DNA of 64,000 nucleotides, taken from contig JABANP010000082.1 of the NCBI GenBank assembly GCA_013115135.1, positions 96,894-160,893 on the forward strand, given 5' to 3'. The DNA is from Perkinsus olseni (Eukaryota; Perkinsozoa; Perkinsida; Perkinsidae). Below the pieces are notes generated by a model that did no database searches, was not told where the DNA came from, and saw only the letters and a list, made by a program, of their open reading frames with translations. Below, piece by piece: positions 1 to 8,274 of the stretch (position 1 is its first letter; every line of letters begins with the position of its first letter). Made by a program: the position numbers and the translations under genes.

Positions 1-353
1 AGCCTCGCTCCAACTTCGAACGACTTGATAGCGGTGGACACGCGGTGACGCAATTTGCCATTATAACGCGAGCTGTCTATGCCAGAACACATAATAGGCT
101 GCCAATAGGCTCGGGACCAGCTCCGAATGCCGGTCTCTAACCTCTTGTTCCTACTGTGCAAAATTTGCACTGCAAATCGCATGTGCTTTACTCGTAGGTC
201 ACATCTCCTATGTCGAGGACATCTGCAGCTGTACAAGCAAAGTCTGATCAAGCCTAAAGCAGGCTTCGGACTATAATCATTAAGAAAAGCAACTCGTAGT
301 CTCACTCGATATGTCTAATAGACATTGTCTATGAGAAGCCCTGCAGTCGGCAC
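1..353. other. No gene seen
   Basis: I see no supported coding exon, RNA gene or repeat here. The stretch lies downstream of the small secreted protein gene on the minus strand that ends at 354. Confidence 0.5.
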
Positions 354-889
354 TTACATAAGCTCGATCGAAGCATAATCCACGAAGTAATGCCTGGTCT
401 TCGGATCATAAGTTGCAGCCACAGTAGCCTTACTCTGCAACGAGTGGGCAGTTACATCTAACCTTGCCGTCCTCACTCACTGCTGAGCACTTGGCGATTC
501 CTCCATCTCCACTGAATGGGCGACAGTATTCTACTTTCCCTCTGAAGCCGTTACCCTCAAGTTTGCAAGTGCTTTCAGCCCCGGCTCTCAGTGCAGCCTA
601 CAAATCAAAAACGAACGCGAGATGAGACCATTCCAGGACCGAGATCGTCGTGGCGATCGAAGATTGAATATTTGGGTTGAAAAAAGTTGATCTATGTTTA
701 TGCTGTGTAAACTAGCATTGCAGAGCAGCTATCGCAGTGGGGAGCTACTGGCACTAGGTAATCCACTGCTCAGCTAGACCGAGGAGAGACGGGTTGAATA
801 CGCCGTAGAGTGCTCACCTCGCGAAAGTCACTTCCTTGGACCTGTTCATGCAGCAGGACTGCGATGAAACCGATGCTGAACTCGCGCAT
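354..889 (-). CDS. Small secreted protein, copy 1 of a two-copy family
   Basis: I do not recognise a known family. Three exons are visible on the minus strand: 889-818, 597-481 and 434-354, joined by GT-AG introns of 220 and 46 nt. Exon 1 (72 nt) starts with a hydrophobic N-terminus, MREFSIGFIAVLLHEQ, which looks like a signal peptide. The middle exon codes for a cysteine-containing segment. The last exon ends with ATYDPKTRHYFVDYASIELM and a stop. The start, the exon 1 length, the exon order and the C-terminal FVDYxSIEL motif all match the gene at 2475-2861, which supports the model. The mature protein would be about 65 residues. Secretion is inferred from the N-terminus; the function is unknown. 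The first intron contains no obvious additional exon, but a missed micro-exon is possible. Confidence 0.62.
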
Positions 890-1532
890 TAATGACCGAT
901 GGGCGCTATGAGAATATCGTTAATGAACTGCATGAATCGTGCATTGAGGCGCTGGTCGATGTCCAATCTATTTCCTGACCCGCTTTATGATACTCGATAT
1001 GGGGCGAGGTTTAACGTAAACTCAGCCCCTCACGCCGTGAGGCTCACGGTGGTCATTGAAGCGCGGTTTCACGGAGCTACTGCGGCTTACACGGTCCCAC
1101 CTGAGCCACGCCCTCGAACTCGAAGCCAGCGATGGCGGTGGAAGTTGTCACCGCACGAATACCCACTACTTTTGACAAAGTGCACAACACGCGGCGGGCG
1201 AAGAGAACTCACCGCATCCGAAGCAGGGTTGCTGGGCCGAGGCTCTGCGGTAGTTCCGGGTCAGATTGCTCCGACCAGTGTAGGAGACCGTGCTCCATGA
1301 TCTCATAACATCGTGAGCGAACGTGAAGAGTGTCAACAGTGACAAGTGCGGTTTTCGGATTTTGCCAGCGGTAGGCTGAGGCTCAGCCGTCCATTCACGG
1401 AAGGTTTACTTCCAGAGCGGGTCACTATGAACACAGAAAACTGATGATACACACAACATCTTTACATACAGCATGCTAATACGTCTTTATCAATGGGGTA
1501 AATGAGGCGAACACCGCAATGTCAAGTTGAAG
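890..1532. other. Intergenic, no gene seen
   Basis: An open frame of about 130 codons is present at 899-1300 on the plus strand. It has no recognisable domain, no conservation partner in this window and is rich in arginine from CG-containing codons, so I do not call it. Confidence 0.45.
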
Positions 1533-2349
1533 TCAGCAGTCCAATTCATTTTCTGTAAGGGATATAAAAGACTTCATCTTCTTATTCCAGCCGGTGGCTA
1601 CGGCGAGGACCAGCGTCTCGGTGAAAAGTTCTCCACCCTCCGCGGCTTTTTTCATAACGGCATCCCAGTCCTTGTCGCCAGCCATCCTCTTAGCGTCAGG
1701 GTTTTCCATGAGTTCTTTGCTGACCTCTAGCACGGTTTCTTCGAATTTCTTTTGGAACATTTCACGTTTGCCATAAGTGACCTTTTTGAAGGCAGAGCGG
1801 ACAAGATCCAGGCCTTGTGGGGAGAGCGGAAGCCTGATAACGCGTGGAATCGGGGAATGTGCGACGATACCGTTCTCCTACTGGAAGGGTTTTTTTGCTT
1901 CTGAGTCCACGAAGATCACGCTGTTCATGTAAGCGTAGTTGAGCTCATCACTCCAGAATACGCTGAACATCGAGACCGGTTGTACCTTGAACATTCAGCT
2001 AATACAACAGACGAGAGCCGACCGCAAAACTCACCTCAGTATAGATGTTCCCGTTATCAGCTATATGCCATTTTCTGTCCTCATCGTCGGCCAGCTCATC
2101 CTCATCATCGGTCGGCTCATCCTCATCATCAGTCGGCTCAGACTCATCATCAGTTGGCTCAGGCATTATTGACTCTTCGATGAAGCGGGAGATAATCAGA
2201 GGCGAGAGACTCTTAGAGTTTTTGGTGAACTCCTTGGCAAGCTTGCTTGTTATGCCGTTGGGTGCCCGGCCTTCCTTGAGTACACGCCTCGCTCCCTCGA
2301 CGATACTGTCTCGGCAATCGCGGCTATCTCCAAGAGTGAAGTTCTGCAT
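1533..2349 (-). CDS. Hypothetical protein with acidic repeats; in-frame TAG
   Basis: Not a family I recognise. Exon 1 runs 2349-2035 and starts MQNFTLGDSRDC. It ends with four acidic repeats of the type PTDDEDE followed by WHIADNGNIYTE. A clean 49-nt GT-AG intron (2034-1986) joins in phase to exon 2 (1985-1533), which codes for VQPVSMFSVFWSDELNYAYM and then a lysine/glutamate-rich helical tail ending SLTENELDC and TGA. In exon 2 a TAG at 1880-1878 interrupts an otherwise open, protein-like frame of about 150 codons. Either the gene is a recent pseudogene, or the TAG is removed with a 42-nt intron (1919-1878, beginning GTGATC and ending CAGTAG), which keeps the frame. The segment lost with that intron looks coding (VIFVDSEAKKPF), so I cannot decide. 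No signal peptide or membrane segment is seen. It lies between the two small secreted protein genes, on the same strand. Confidence 0.55.
2076..2163 (-). repeat. 21-nt tandem repeat coding for acidic PTDDEDE units
   Basis: Four imperfect 21-nt units inside exon 1 of the gene at 1533-2349. The reading frame is preserved, giving the acidic repeats PTDDESE, PTDDEDE, PTDDEDE and LADDED. Confidence 0.8.
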
Positions 2350-2474
2350 GTTCTCGAATCCTGGTTCACCGGGGCTGATGAAATGATGGACCCTTTGTTG
2401 CGTGCTTCCTTCGTTCTTTGCTCTGAGACATGGCTATCGGCAAAATCTCACAATGAAAAACAGAGAAATTGACC

Positions 2475-2861
2475 CTACGTGAGCTCAATCGAAGTGTAGT
2501 CCACGAAGTAGCTGTTGGACTCCTGGTCGTAAATAGCGCCCACTGAGGCTCCGTGCTGAAAGAGAGTGGAAATCTTCTCAAACCCTCTCGACTTAACTTA
2601 CGGGCGTGAATGTGACAGTTTCATTCTCTCCGTATGGACGGTCGTATTTCCCTTTCCCTTTGACGTCTTTCGTACTGAGTATGCACCTTCCTTCTTGTTT
2701 ACTATCAGCCTTAAGCGAACCCTACGAGAGGAACATGTGTAAAGAAGGCGAGAGTCCGCAACGGTAGAGCCATAGTGCAGAGAACGCACCTTCTTGCGGA
2801 GACTGCTTCCGAGGGCCTGTTGAGGCAGGACGACGAATAAGCCAATTCCGAAGGCACGCAT
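2475..2861 (-). CDS. Small secreted protein, copy 2 of a two-copy family
   Basis: This is the second member of the family seen at 354-889. Exons on the minus strand are 2861-2790 (72 nt), 2709-2602 and 2555-2475, with GT-AG introns of 80 and 46 nt. Exon 1 gives MRAFGIGLFVVLPQQALGSS, a likely signal peptide with a small-residue cleavage region. Exon 2 gives a short segment with one cysteine and a run of lysine/glycine (VKGKGKYDRPYGE). Exon 3 ends AIYDQESNSYFVDYTSIELT and a stop. The phases match at every junction, and exon 1 and exon 3 lengths equal those of copy 1. The predicted precursor is 86 residues. Sequence divergence in the middle exon is high while the ends are conserved, as is common in secreted lineage-specific families. 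The function is unknown. Confidence 0.68.
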
Positions 2862-3853
2862 GGATATCGGGAAAGAACTGTACCGGGTCTCCCTTGTTCA
2901 ACAAGGTCAACAAGGCTTGTTGGCACACCCCGAACCCCATTCCAAGCCTAGCTGTATGCAAGAAGGCTGCGATAAGCAAGATGGTATACCTATAACAGCT
3001 CGTAACCTCTCTCAGCGCCGTTGGAAATAGGGCCCTGGGTTTCCGGGGACCTCTGGAAAATTCTGCTGCACAAAAACGTCCAATTTCGCGCCGTCTCTGT
3101 GTCATGCGGCGGGCGAAGGGGTGAAAAGGCACCCTTGCGCGGAAGGGAGTCTCAAGACGTTGGTCCCTTGTGGCTAGGGCCCAGACACTGCAGTACTTGT
3201 GGTGTGCTCTCGAGCGTTGCTAGGTTCATAGTCCTGGGTCTGATATTTTTGGGATGGAGTATTCACAAGATGCCCTCTCGGTTCCACCAAGCCTCTCGCT
3301 GCGAGAGTCTCGCATGGACCTGAAATGAGGAATATACTTCGCAGCTAGAATGAACGATTTTGCTACAGCCGCCGTGAGTTGTTAAAAACTTGTAACGTGC
3401 TGATAGGGTGAATTTTGCAGTTCTCGTCAACCATCGGGAGTTCAGACTTCATAATCGGAGATTATCTCCAGTGGAATATGTGATGATGTTTAGCGAGGTC
3501 TCGCTGCTAGACAGTTCCCTGAGACGATAAGATGCTGAAAAACTAGAGTTGCTAAGAATTTGCTGCGCGGTGTTATTTGCCTGACTTGCGCGTTTTCGAA
3601 AATTTCAGGAAAACTTTTGAAGTCTTCGCAAAGAAAAGAAGAGAAAAAGAAAGGAAGGATAAAAACTGGAGGGACTGTGAAACGATCCTACAACTTGCTC
3701 AGCTTCGTGAGGTGAGGTTTCTAACCTTGAAAATCGTCACTTTTACGGAATTGGACGGTAGCTCGTGCGCTGAACGGCTAGGAGCACCGGCCCCGGGGAC
3801 ATAACAATTTGGCAAATTGAATTTGTTAATGTCTGCTGAACTCTCTCCCTATC
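2862..3853. other. Intergenic, no gene seen
   Basis: The open frames here (for example 3577-3804 on the plus strand) have no recognisable domain. I see no tRNA and no long repeat. Confidence 0.4.
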
Positions 3854-5306
3854 TTGCCGCAAGATAGGAAAGAATTCTTGCGTTCGGCTGGCTCATGTGC
3901 TTTGATGGTAGTCGTACTATCAGTTTTGTCATCTCCAGATTTAATGGCTGCCCCTACTGGCTCCCGTAGGGCTGGAAGGCGTAGGGGTCGATGGTCTGCT
4001 AAGAAAGGAAACTCCTTGAGGGCCCTTGACAAGGCGATCTCTGATACCGGTTACATCGTGAACGATGTAGAGCGGCAAATACTGCAAGCCCTCTCTCCCT
4101 GTATGCAGTGTGAAATTTCTCGACGCTGGACGAGCATCATCAAGCTGCGTCTTACTGAGCATACGAGTGATAACCTTCTGGGCCGAGCAGTTAGAAAAAC
4201 TGATTTGAATAAAGTGAGGTCGGCGGCTACGAGGTTGGGAGCTGATTACTCTTCCTGGTGTGACAAGAACCCTTACGTATGTGCATTCCGACGACAGCCA
4301 GAAGTCCGAGCAATTCAACTCGGACCACCAGGTCTTCAACCTCTTCTAAATCGAGGAGGCCCTCTGTGATCAACGCGCCAGACGGCAGCCCGTCTGCTGG
4401 GAGCCCTCACGCCCGCAGGAAGACAGCCGCACTCAGCCGACCGGCTAAGAGTCGAGTAGGTTATTGAATAACCGTTATTCGTTACAACTCGCTCGTCGCT
4501 GAGCCACGGCTCTTTTTTCCAGGTATCACCTGGTGCTTCTGGTGGATCTAGCGGTCCTTCTCGATGTGAGTCGGATCGAGACGAAAGTCCGAGGCATCAG
4601 GTAAGCCTTCCCCTACAGTATCCAACGAGTACCTCGAAACAGCCTTCGACTTGCTCCTTCCTTGTATTATCAGGTTGACTTGTGGGAGGGCGACAGCGGA
4701 GCGCTCGGGGGCTGCATCCAGAAGGCCATGAAGGGAAATATTGATGGAACCCTCGAGAGAGCTGTTGATAGAACCCTCAAAGAAGCGGTTGACAGGAGCC
4801 TCAAAGAAGCTGTTGACAGGAGCCTCAGAGAAGCTGTTGACAGAACCCTCAAAGAAGCTGTTGACAGAACCCTCAAGGAAGCTGTTGACAGAACCCTCAA
4901 AGAAGCTGTTGACAGGAGCCTCAAAGAAGCGGTTGACAGGAGCCTCAAAGAAGCGGTTGACAGGAGCCTCGAGGAAGCTGTTGATAGAACCCTCAAAGAA
5001 GCTGTTGAAAGAACCCTCAAAGAAGCTGTTGACAGAACCCTCGAGGAAGCTGTTGATAGAACCCTCGGAGAGGCTATTGATAGCATTCTCAAGAGAGTTG
5101 TTGGCGATGCTTCCGAGAAAGCCATCGATGATCTGCGTCATGTACGTAGGGCAGTCTCAATATGGGCGTTGAACCTGTGTGGTCGCGTGCAGGTGAGAGG
5201 TCGAGCTGCCTCCTCGGACCGACAGATGGCTCCTTGTGAAGATATCGTTTCATTGAACCCATCCGAGCCATCTTGTGGTGGCGATTGTGAGCTCCTGAGT
5301 GACTAG
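3854..5306 (+). CDS. Protein with 8-residue helical repeats (EAVDRTLK type), multi-exon
   Basis: The family is not recognised. An N-terminal exon from 3854 has a hydrophobic stretch near residues 15-32 (CALMVVVLSVLSSPDLM), possibly a signal peptide or anchor, followed by a basic region. A serine/arginine-rich exon follows in another frame (about 4340-4458, ending RPAKSR before GTAGGT). Then comes an exon 4523-4600 (VSPGASGGSSGPS to ESPRHQ) with clean splice sites, which joins in phase to the repeat exon from 4662. That exon carries about 15 units of 8 residues (4740-5099) and ends after 5283 with a TAG at 5304-5306. A 51-nt in-frame intron (5136-5186) may be removed near the end. The plus-strand frame is favoured because almost all differences between units are at third codon positions (GCT/GCG, GAC/GAT, AGA/AGG, AAA/AAG). 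The first exon junction is uncertain. The units would form an amphipathic helix with alternating acidic and basic residues. Confidence 0.6.
4740..5099 (+). repeat. 24-nt tandem repeat, about 15 units
   Basis: The units have the form GTTGACAGAACCCTCAAAGAAGCT with few variants. Open frames exist in several phases on both strands because the unit length is a multiple of three. Substitutions are synonymous only in the plus-strand frame that reads EAVDRTLK, apart from Thr/Ser and the Lys/Glu/Arg position. It is not a CRISPR array: there are no spacers. Confidence 0.93.
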
Positions 5307-5735
5307 CAAGATCCTCCCGAAATCGTTCACGTGTAGTGCCTTCAGGCTGAAGGCTTCAGCTTCTAAGCCGATGACATAACGGTTGCAATAACGGATTTCT
5401 CCGATGGACTTTTATTGTCGTGTTGAGTGCCGAATGGCCTCCTGTCAGCATGAACCGGCGTTTGGCATCTTTGACGTCGAAAGCCTCCAACTCATCGAGC
5501 TTCGTTTCTTTGGATTCAGTAGCCGCTGGGCACTGGTGTACGCGTTTTCCGGAGGTACCTGCACACAAACTCTGTCCTCAAGCTTGATGTTCAGCTAGCT
5601 GTTGAATCTTGCTGTTTCTTTTTGTTGTATTGTATTGCTGGACAACTATCTACGGTTGCGTTAACTATGGCTCCTAAGACCAAGGCCAATCAGTGGTTCG
5701 CTCAGCGAACTTCGCTGCCACTTTGTTGCTCGCTC
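5307..5735. other. Intergenic, no gene seen
   Basis: A short open frame at 5404-5598 on the plus strand has no recognisable features. No RNA gene was identified. Confidence 0.4.
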
Positions 5736-5782
5736 GTGGACCTTCCAGATAGTAGGCACTGCCTACTATCTGGAAGGTCCAC
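5736..5782. repeat. Perfect palindrome, 23-nt arms with a 1-nt centre
   Basis: The left arm GTGGACCTTCCAGATAGTAG and its reverse complement are separated by a single C after completing 23 nt each side. It lies upstream of the broken PX-domain sequence, in a stretch that otherwise reads as one open frame. It is one of many such odd-length palindromes in the window. Confidence 0.95.
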
Positions 5783-6089
5783 CAGAATTCCAGAGAAGAT
5801 ACCAGATTCCACCTTCGTAAATTTGGGGGGCTTGTTTCAAGGGGGAAGAATGCATTCTTTCTTCCCGGCTATATTCCCGGGAATTGGAAGAATGATCCAT
5901 TCTTCCCACTTTTGGGCCACCCTGATAGTAGGTTCCAATCGCCGTTCAGAAAGTTTCCATGATCGTCCTGAAAGTTGTCATCAGCTGCGCATCACGACCC
6001 ATGGGCTGCAGTTAAGTGCTGATAACTCCATTATCATGGTGATCGTCACTAGTGGACTCTTGCACCGTCGAAGTCCGACCAGCTGCATT

Positions 6090-6790
6090 CGGACCTCCAT
6101 TACCGGCTCAACCCCTGTTGAAGATGAGAGCACCGTCAGGTTCAAGGTTGATGTTACGTAGGCTTTGTCGCAGCGGTCTCAGATGTATGACGGTATTCTC
6201 TTGACCGAGTATAGGTACCAGTCCCTGTCCTGGACCGTTTATAGGAGGTTCTCAGAGTTCGACTCCTTAATGATGGAAGTAAGGTGCGCCATCTCGGGGA
6301 AAGCTAGATTGACTCCAGAAGTCTGTCGACGACTTGAGAGCTTGGGTCATGGCAGCGATCATCTCTTGTTGCCTGCCAGCTTTGCTGGCTCGCTGCGAGC
6401 GTCCCCATGACCCAAGCCATTGGCTCGAAGCCACCTCAGGGTCGAGTAGATTGTATCGTTGTAGCCTAGAAGTTGTGGGAAATGTGGTAGACTACTACTA
6501 CTATTAGTAGAACGTAACATAAGTAGATTGAGCTCACGGCGAACGGAAGAAAGCCAGATAGACTTGGGAGCAGTCGAGAGAAATAGAGAGTTGACGATGG
6601 GACGCTAGTATGAAGCTAGTGAACACCATTGTGCTATGTGGCTGTTCACTGCACTGTTGCTGCGCGGCTACAGCACTTCAATGCTGCTTCAGCTGATGGG
6701 ATGCGGGCTTGCCTTCCTCCCGCCCCTCCCTCCAAAGACATTTGTCAAGGCACCAATGGCGAGCTCTGATACCATAAGTGAACTAGCATC
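6090..6790 (+). pseudogene. PX (phox homology) domain sequence, interrupted
   Basis: Three pieces of a PX domain appear in order. The first is a beta-strand-like segment STVRFKVDVT just before a TAG at 6159-6161. The second is in the same frame after the TAG and gives EYRYQSLSWTVYRRFSEFDS (about 6207-6268), which contains the basic R-R-F-S-E-F phosphoinositide-binding motif of PX domains. The third, after about 300 nt, is LPPLPPKTFVKAPMASSD (about 6718-6770), the proline-rich PPxPPK loop that follows in this fold. The two outer parts are separated by an inverted repeat (6341-6418) and a stretch with stops. A 39-nt intron (about 6136-6174) could remove the TAG but would also remove the first strand. 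PX domains bind phosphoinositides on endosomal membranes in sorting nexins. I read this as a decayed or heavily interrupted gene; a rare intact splicing pattern cannot be excluded. Confidence 0.62.
6341..6418. repeat. Inverted repeat, 13-nt arms, with nested hairpin
   Basis: Arms GCTTGGGTCATGG (6341-6353) and CCATGACCCAAGC (6406-6418) enclose 52 nt that contain a second perfect hairpin, GCCAGC-TTT-GCTGGC. It interrupts the PX-domain coding sequence between the helix after the RRFSEF motif and the PPxPPK loop. Confidence 0.9.
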
Positions 6791-7430
6791 CCTCACACGT
6801 CTCGGTGACAGCAATTTCAGGAACGCGAACTCATGCCCTTCACGTACTGCTACGTCGGCTCATCCAACGGCCAGACACTCGATCGAGCCTACCACTACTC
6901 AGGTCGAAACTGAGAGACGCTACTACATCGTCTGCCGTGAGTGATCTCTCATCTCGATTAGATTCATTGAGTTTGAAAAGCACACTGACGTTGCCTACGC
7001 GTCGCCGCTGCAGCTGAAAATAGCCGATGACGCTGGAGATGACCAGGCTAAGCTGGATGATCCCAGGCGAGCTTCGACATACATGAGGAAGATACTCACG
7101 CAGTCTCCACACTCAGATTCGCTGTTAGTGGCATGCAGGTTAACTCTACACAAACTATTATTATCGCTGCTCACGAAGTAGGTGATGGCTTGGGGGATAT
7201 ACTGAGGATGCTCTCCTCCGCTATGATCTGATTGATACCGCGCGAAATTCGTTCGACGACAAATCGCCGTCGGGACGGTGTGGTTTTTAGGATTCGACTG
7301 CTATGGCACGTCTTGGTCGAGTCTGGTCGGTCGTGGAACCGGACGAGCTGGGGTCGGTGAATGTCTACCACCGAGTGAAGTCCACCGGTGGACCTCCGCC
7401 GTACGAGGGAAGAGGAAGGTAGACGACGAA
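6650..7430. repeat. Duplicated block, copy 1 (PX C-terminal part and downstream)
   Basis: Several segments align with 13560-14420: the PPxPPK region and the following AAGxCACCAATGGC stretch; the segment around 7120-7205 coding HEVGDGLxDxxRML; and the segment around 7310-7430 ending CCGCCGTACGAGGGAAG. The alignment is broken by small indels, and several of those in copy 2 are perfect palindromes absent here. No intact gene spans the block. Confidence 0.75.
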
Positions 7431-7686
7431 CTGCGCCTGCATGGCTCTCATTGATCTTTGTACCAACTCTCGTACTTAATTTGGCCATTCAATATGGATC
7501 CACGTGAAACGCCGTTGGTACGGGCCGCGCCACACGGCGGAGCGATGCTTCTGAGTAAACCCTCTCAGGTGGAAGTGCATAATGCGAGAGACGTCTTCCG
7601 TCAAGATGAGGGTGGTTGCTACAGTGGAAGCGGCGAGGCAGTTCGTTATCGGTGAGCCCTCCTCAAGGAACGTCATGCGAGGTCTA

Positions 7687-8272
7687 CTGCGTGTGCCAGT
7701 TTGATATGCGAATGAGATGTTATGCAGCATAACTTATGCTTATATCTAGCTCGTATGATAGAATCTCGGGATGAGTCATACTTCCAATGGAAGGCAATCG
7801 TGGTATCATATCACTGATATGAATCCGAACGGTGACCAAGTTCAAATCGATCAACCGTTTCGCAGAAGATATCACTGGAAAACCGTTTCGCGACGAGATT
7901 CGCTGTACCAATTTCGATACGCAAGTTGTGTTTTTCCTTCTTCATGGACCGCAAATCGTTCCTGTCCGAGTCGGAGCATGCCATCGTCGTGCAGCAATTG
8001 ACAGGGGGGAAGCCTACCCTTGAGATTGCCCGTTATCTGAATCGAGACCACAGGACCATCAAGAAATACATCGATGATCCTAGTAGACAGTATAACTTGT
8101 ACTGTGTAAGCGACCAACTGGACCCTACAAAGCCTCCACAACCGCACGAGAGGCGCTACCAGGCTCAAACGGGCAATGTCATTCACGGATTTCATCCCGA
8201 GATTCTATCATACGAGCTAGATATAAGCATAACATTCCATGTGTCATTTGCATATCAAACTGGCACACACAG
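7687..8272 (+). mobile_element. Short Tc1/mariner-type DNA transposon with TA target duplication
   Basis: Terminal inverted repeats begin CTGCGTGTGCCAGTTTGATA at the left and, read inward from the right end, CTGTGTGTGCCAGTTTGATA. Similarity continues inward for about 90 nt, with a 14-nt insertion in the left arm (7719-7733 region) and smaller differences. Each end is flanked by TA (7685-7686 and 8273-8274), the target duplication of Tc1/mariner elements. At 586 bp it is far too short for a full transposase of about 340 residues. It holds only the N-terminal DNA-binding part, so it is non-autonomous. It sits directly upstream of the WD40-repeat gene. Confidence 0.85.
7944..8170 (+). pseudogene. 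Tc1-type transposase N-terminal helix-turn-helix fragment
   Basis: The frame starts MDRKSFLSESEHAIVVQQLT and continues with a helix-turn-helix of the kind GKPTLEIARYLNRDHRTIKK, typical of the first DNA-binding domain of Tc1-like transposases. The catalytic DDE/DDD domain is absent: after about 80 residues the frame runs into the right terminal repeat. It is therefore a truncated, inactive remnant. The helix-turn-helix sequence still reads without stops, so the truncation may be recent or the fragment may be part of the element as it is mobilised. Confidence 0.75.
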
Positions 8273-8274
8273 TA

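Noticed and set aside
899..1300. Open frame of 133 codons on the plus strand
   Set aside because: No domain, no paralogue, skewed arginine/proline composition from GC-rich codons and no supporting splice or signal features.
4740..5099. CRISPR-like array
   Set aside because: The units are contiguous with no spacers, they code for protein, and the genome is eukaryotic.
4548..5141. Long minus-strand open frames across the 24-nt repeats
   Set aside because: A 24-nt period keeps all frames open. In the minus frames, unit differences are amino-acid changing, whereas in the plus frame they are synonymous.
5622..6161. One continuous open frame of 179 codons upstream of the PX motif
   Set aside because: The first two thirds include a perfect 47-nt palindrome and further fold-backs and give no recognisable protein. 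Only the last 20 or so residues fit the PX domain.
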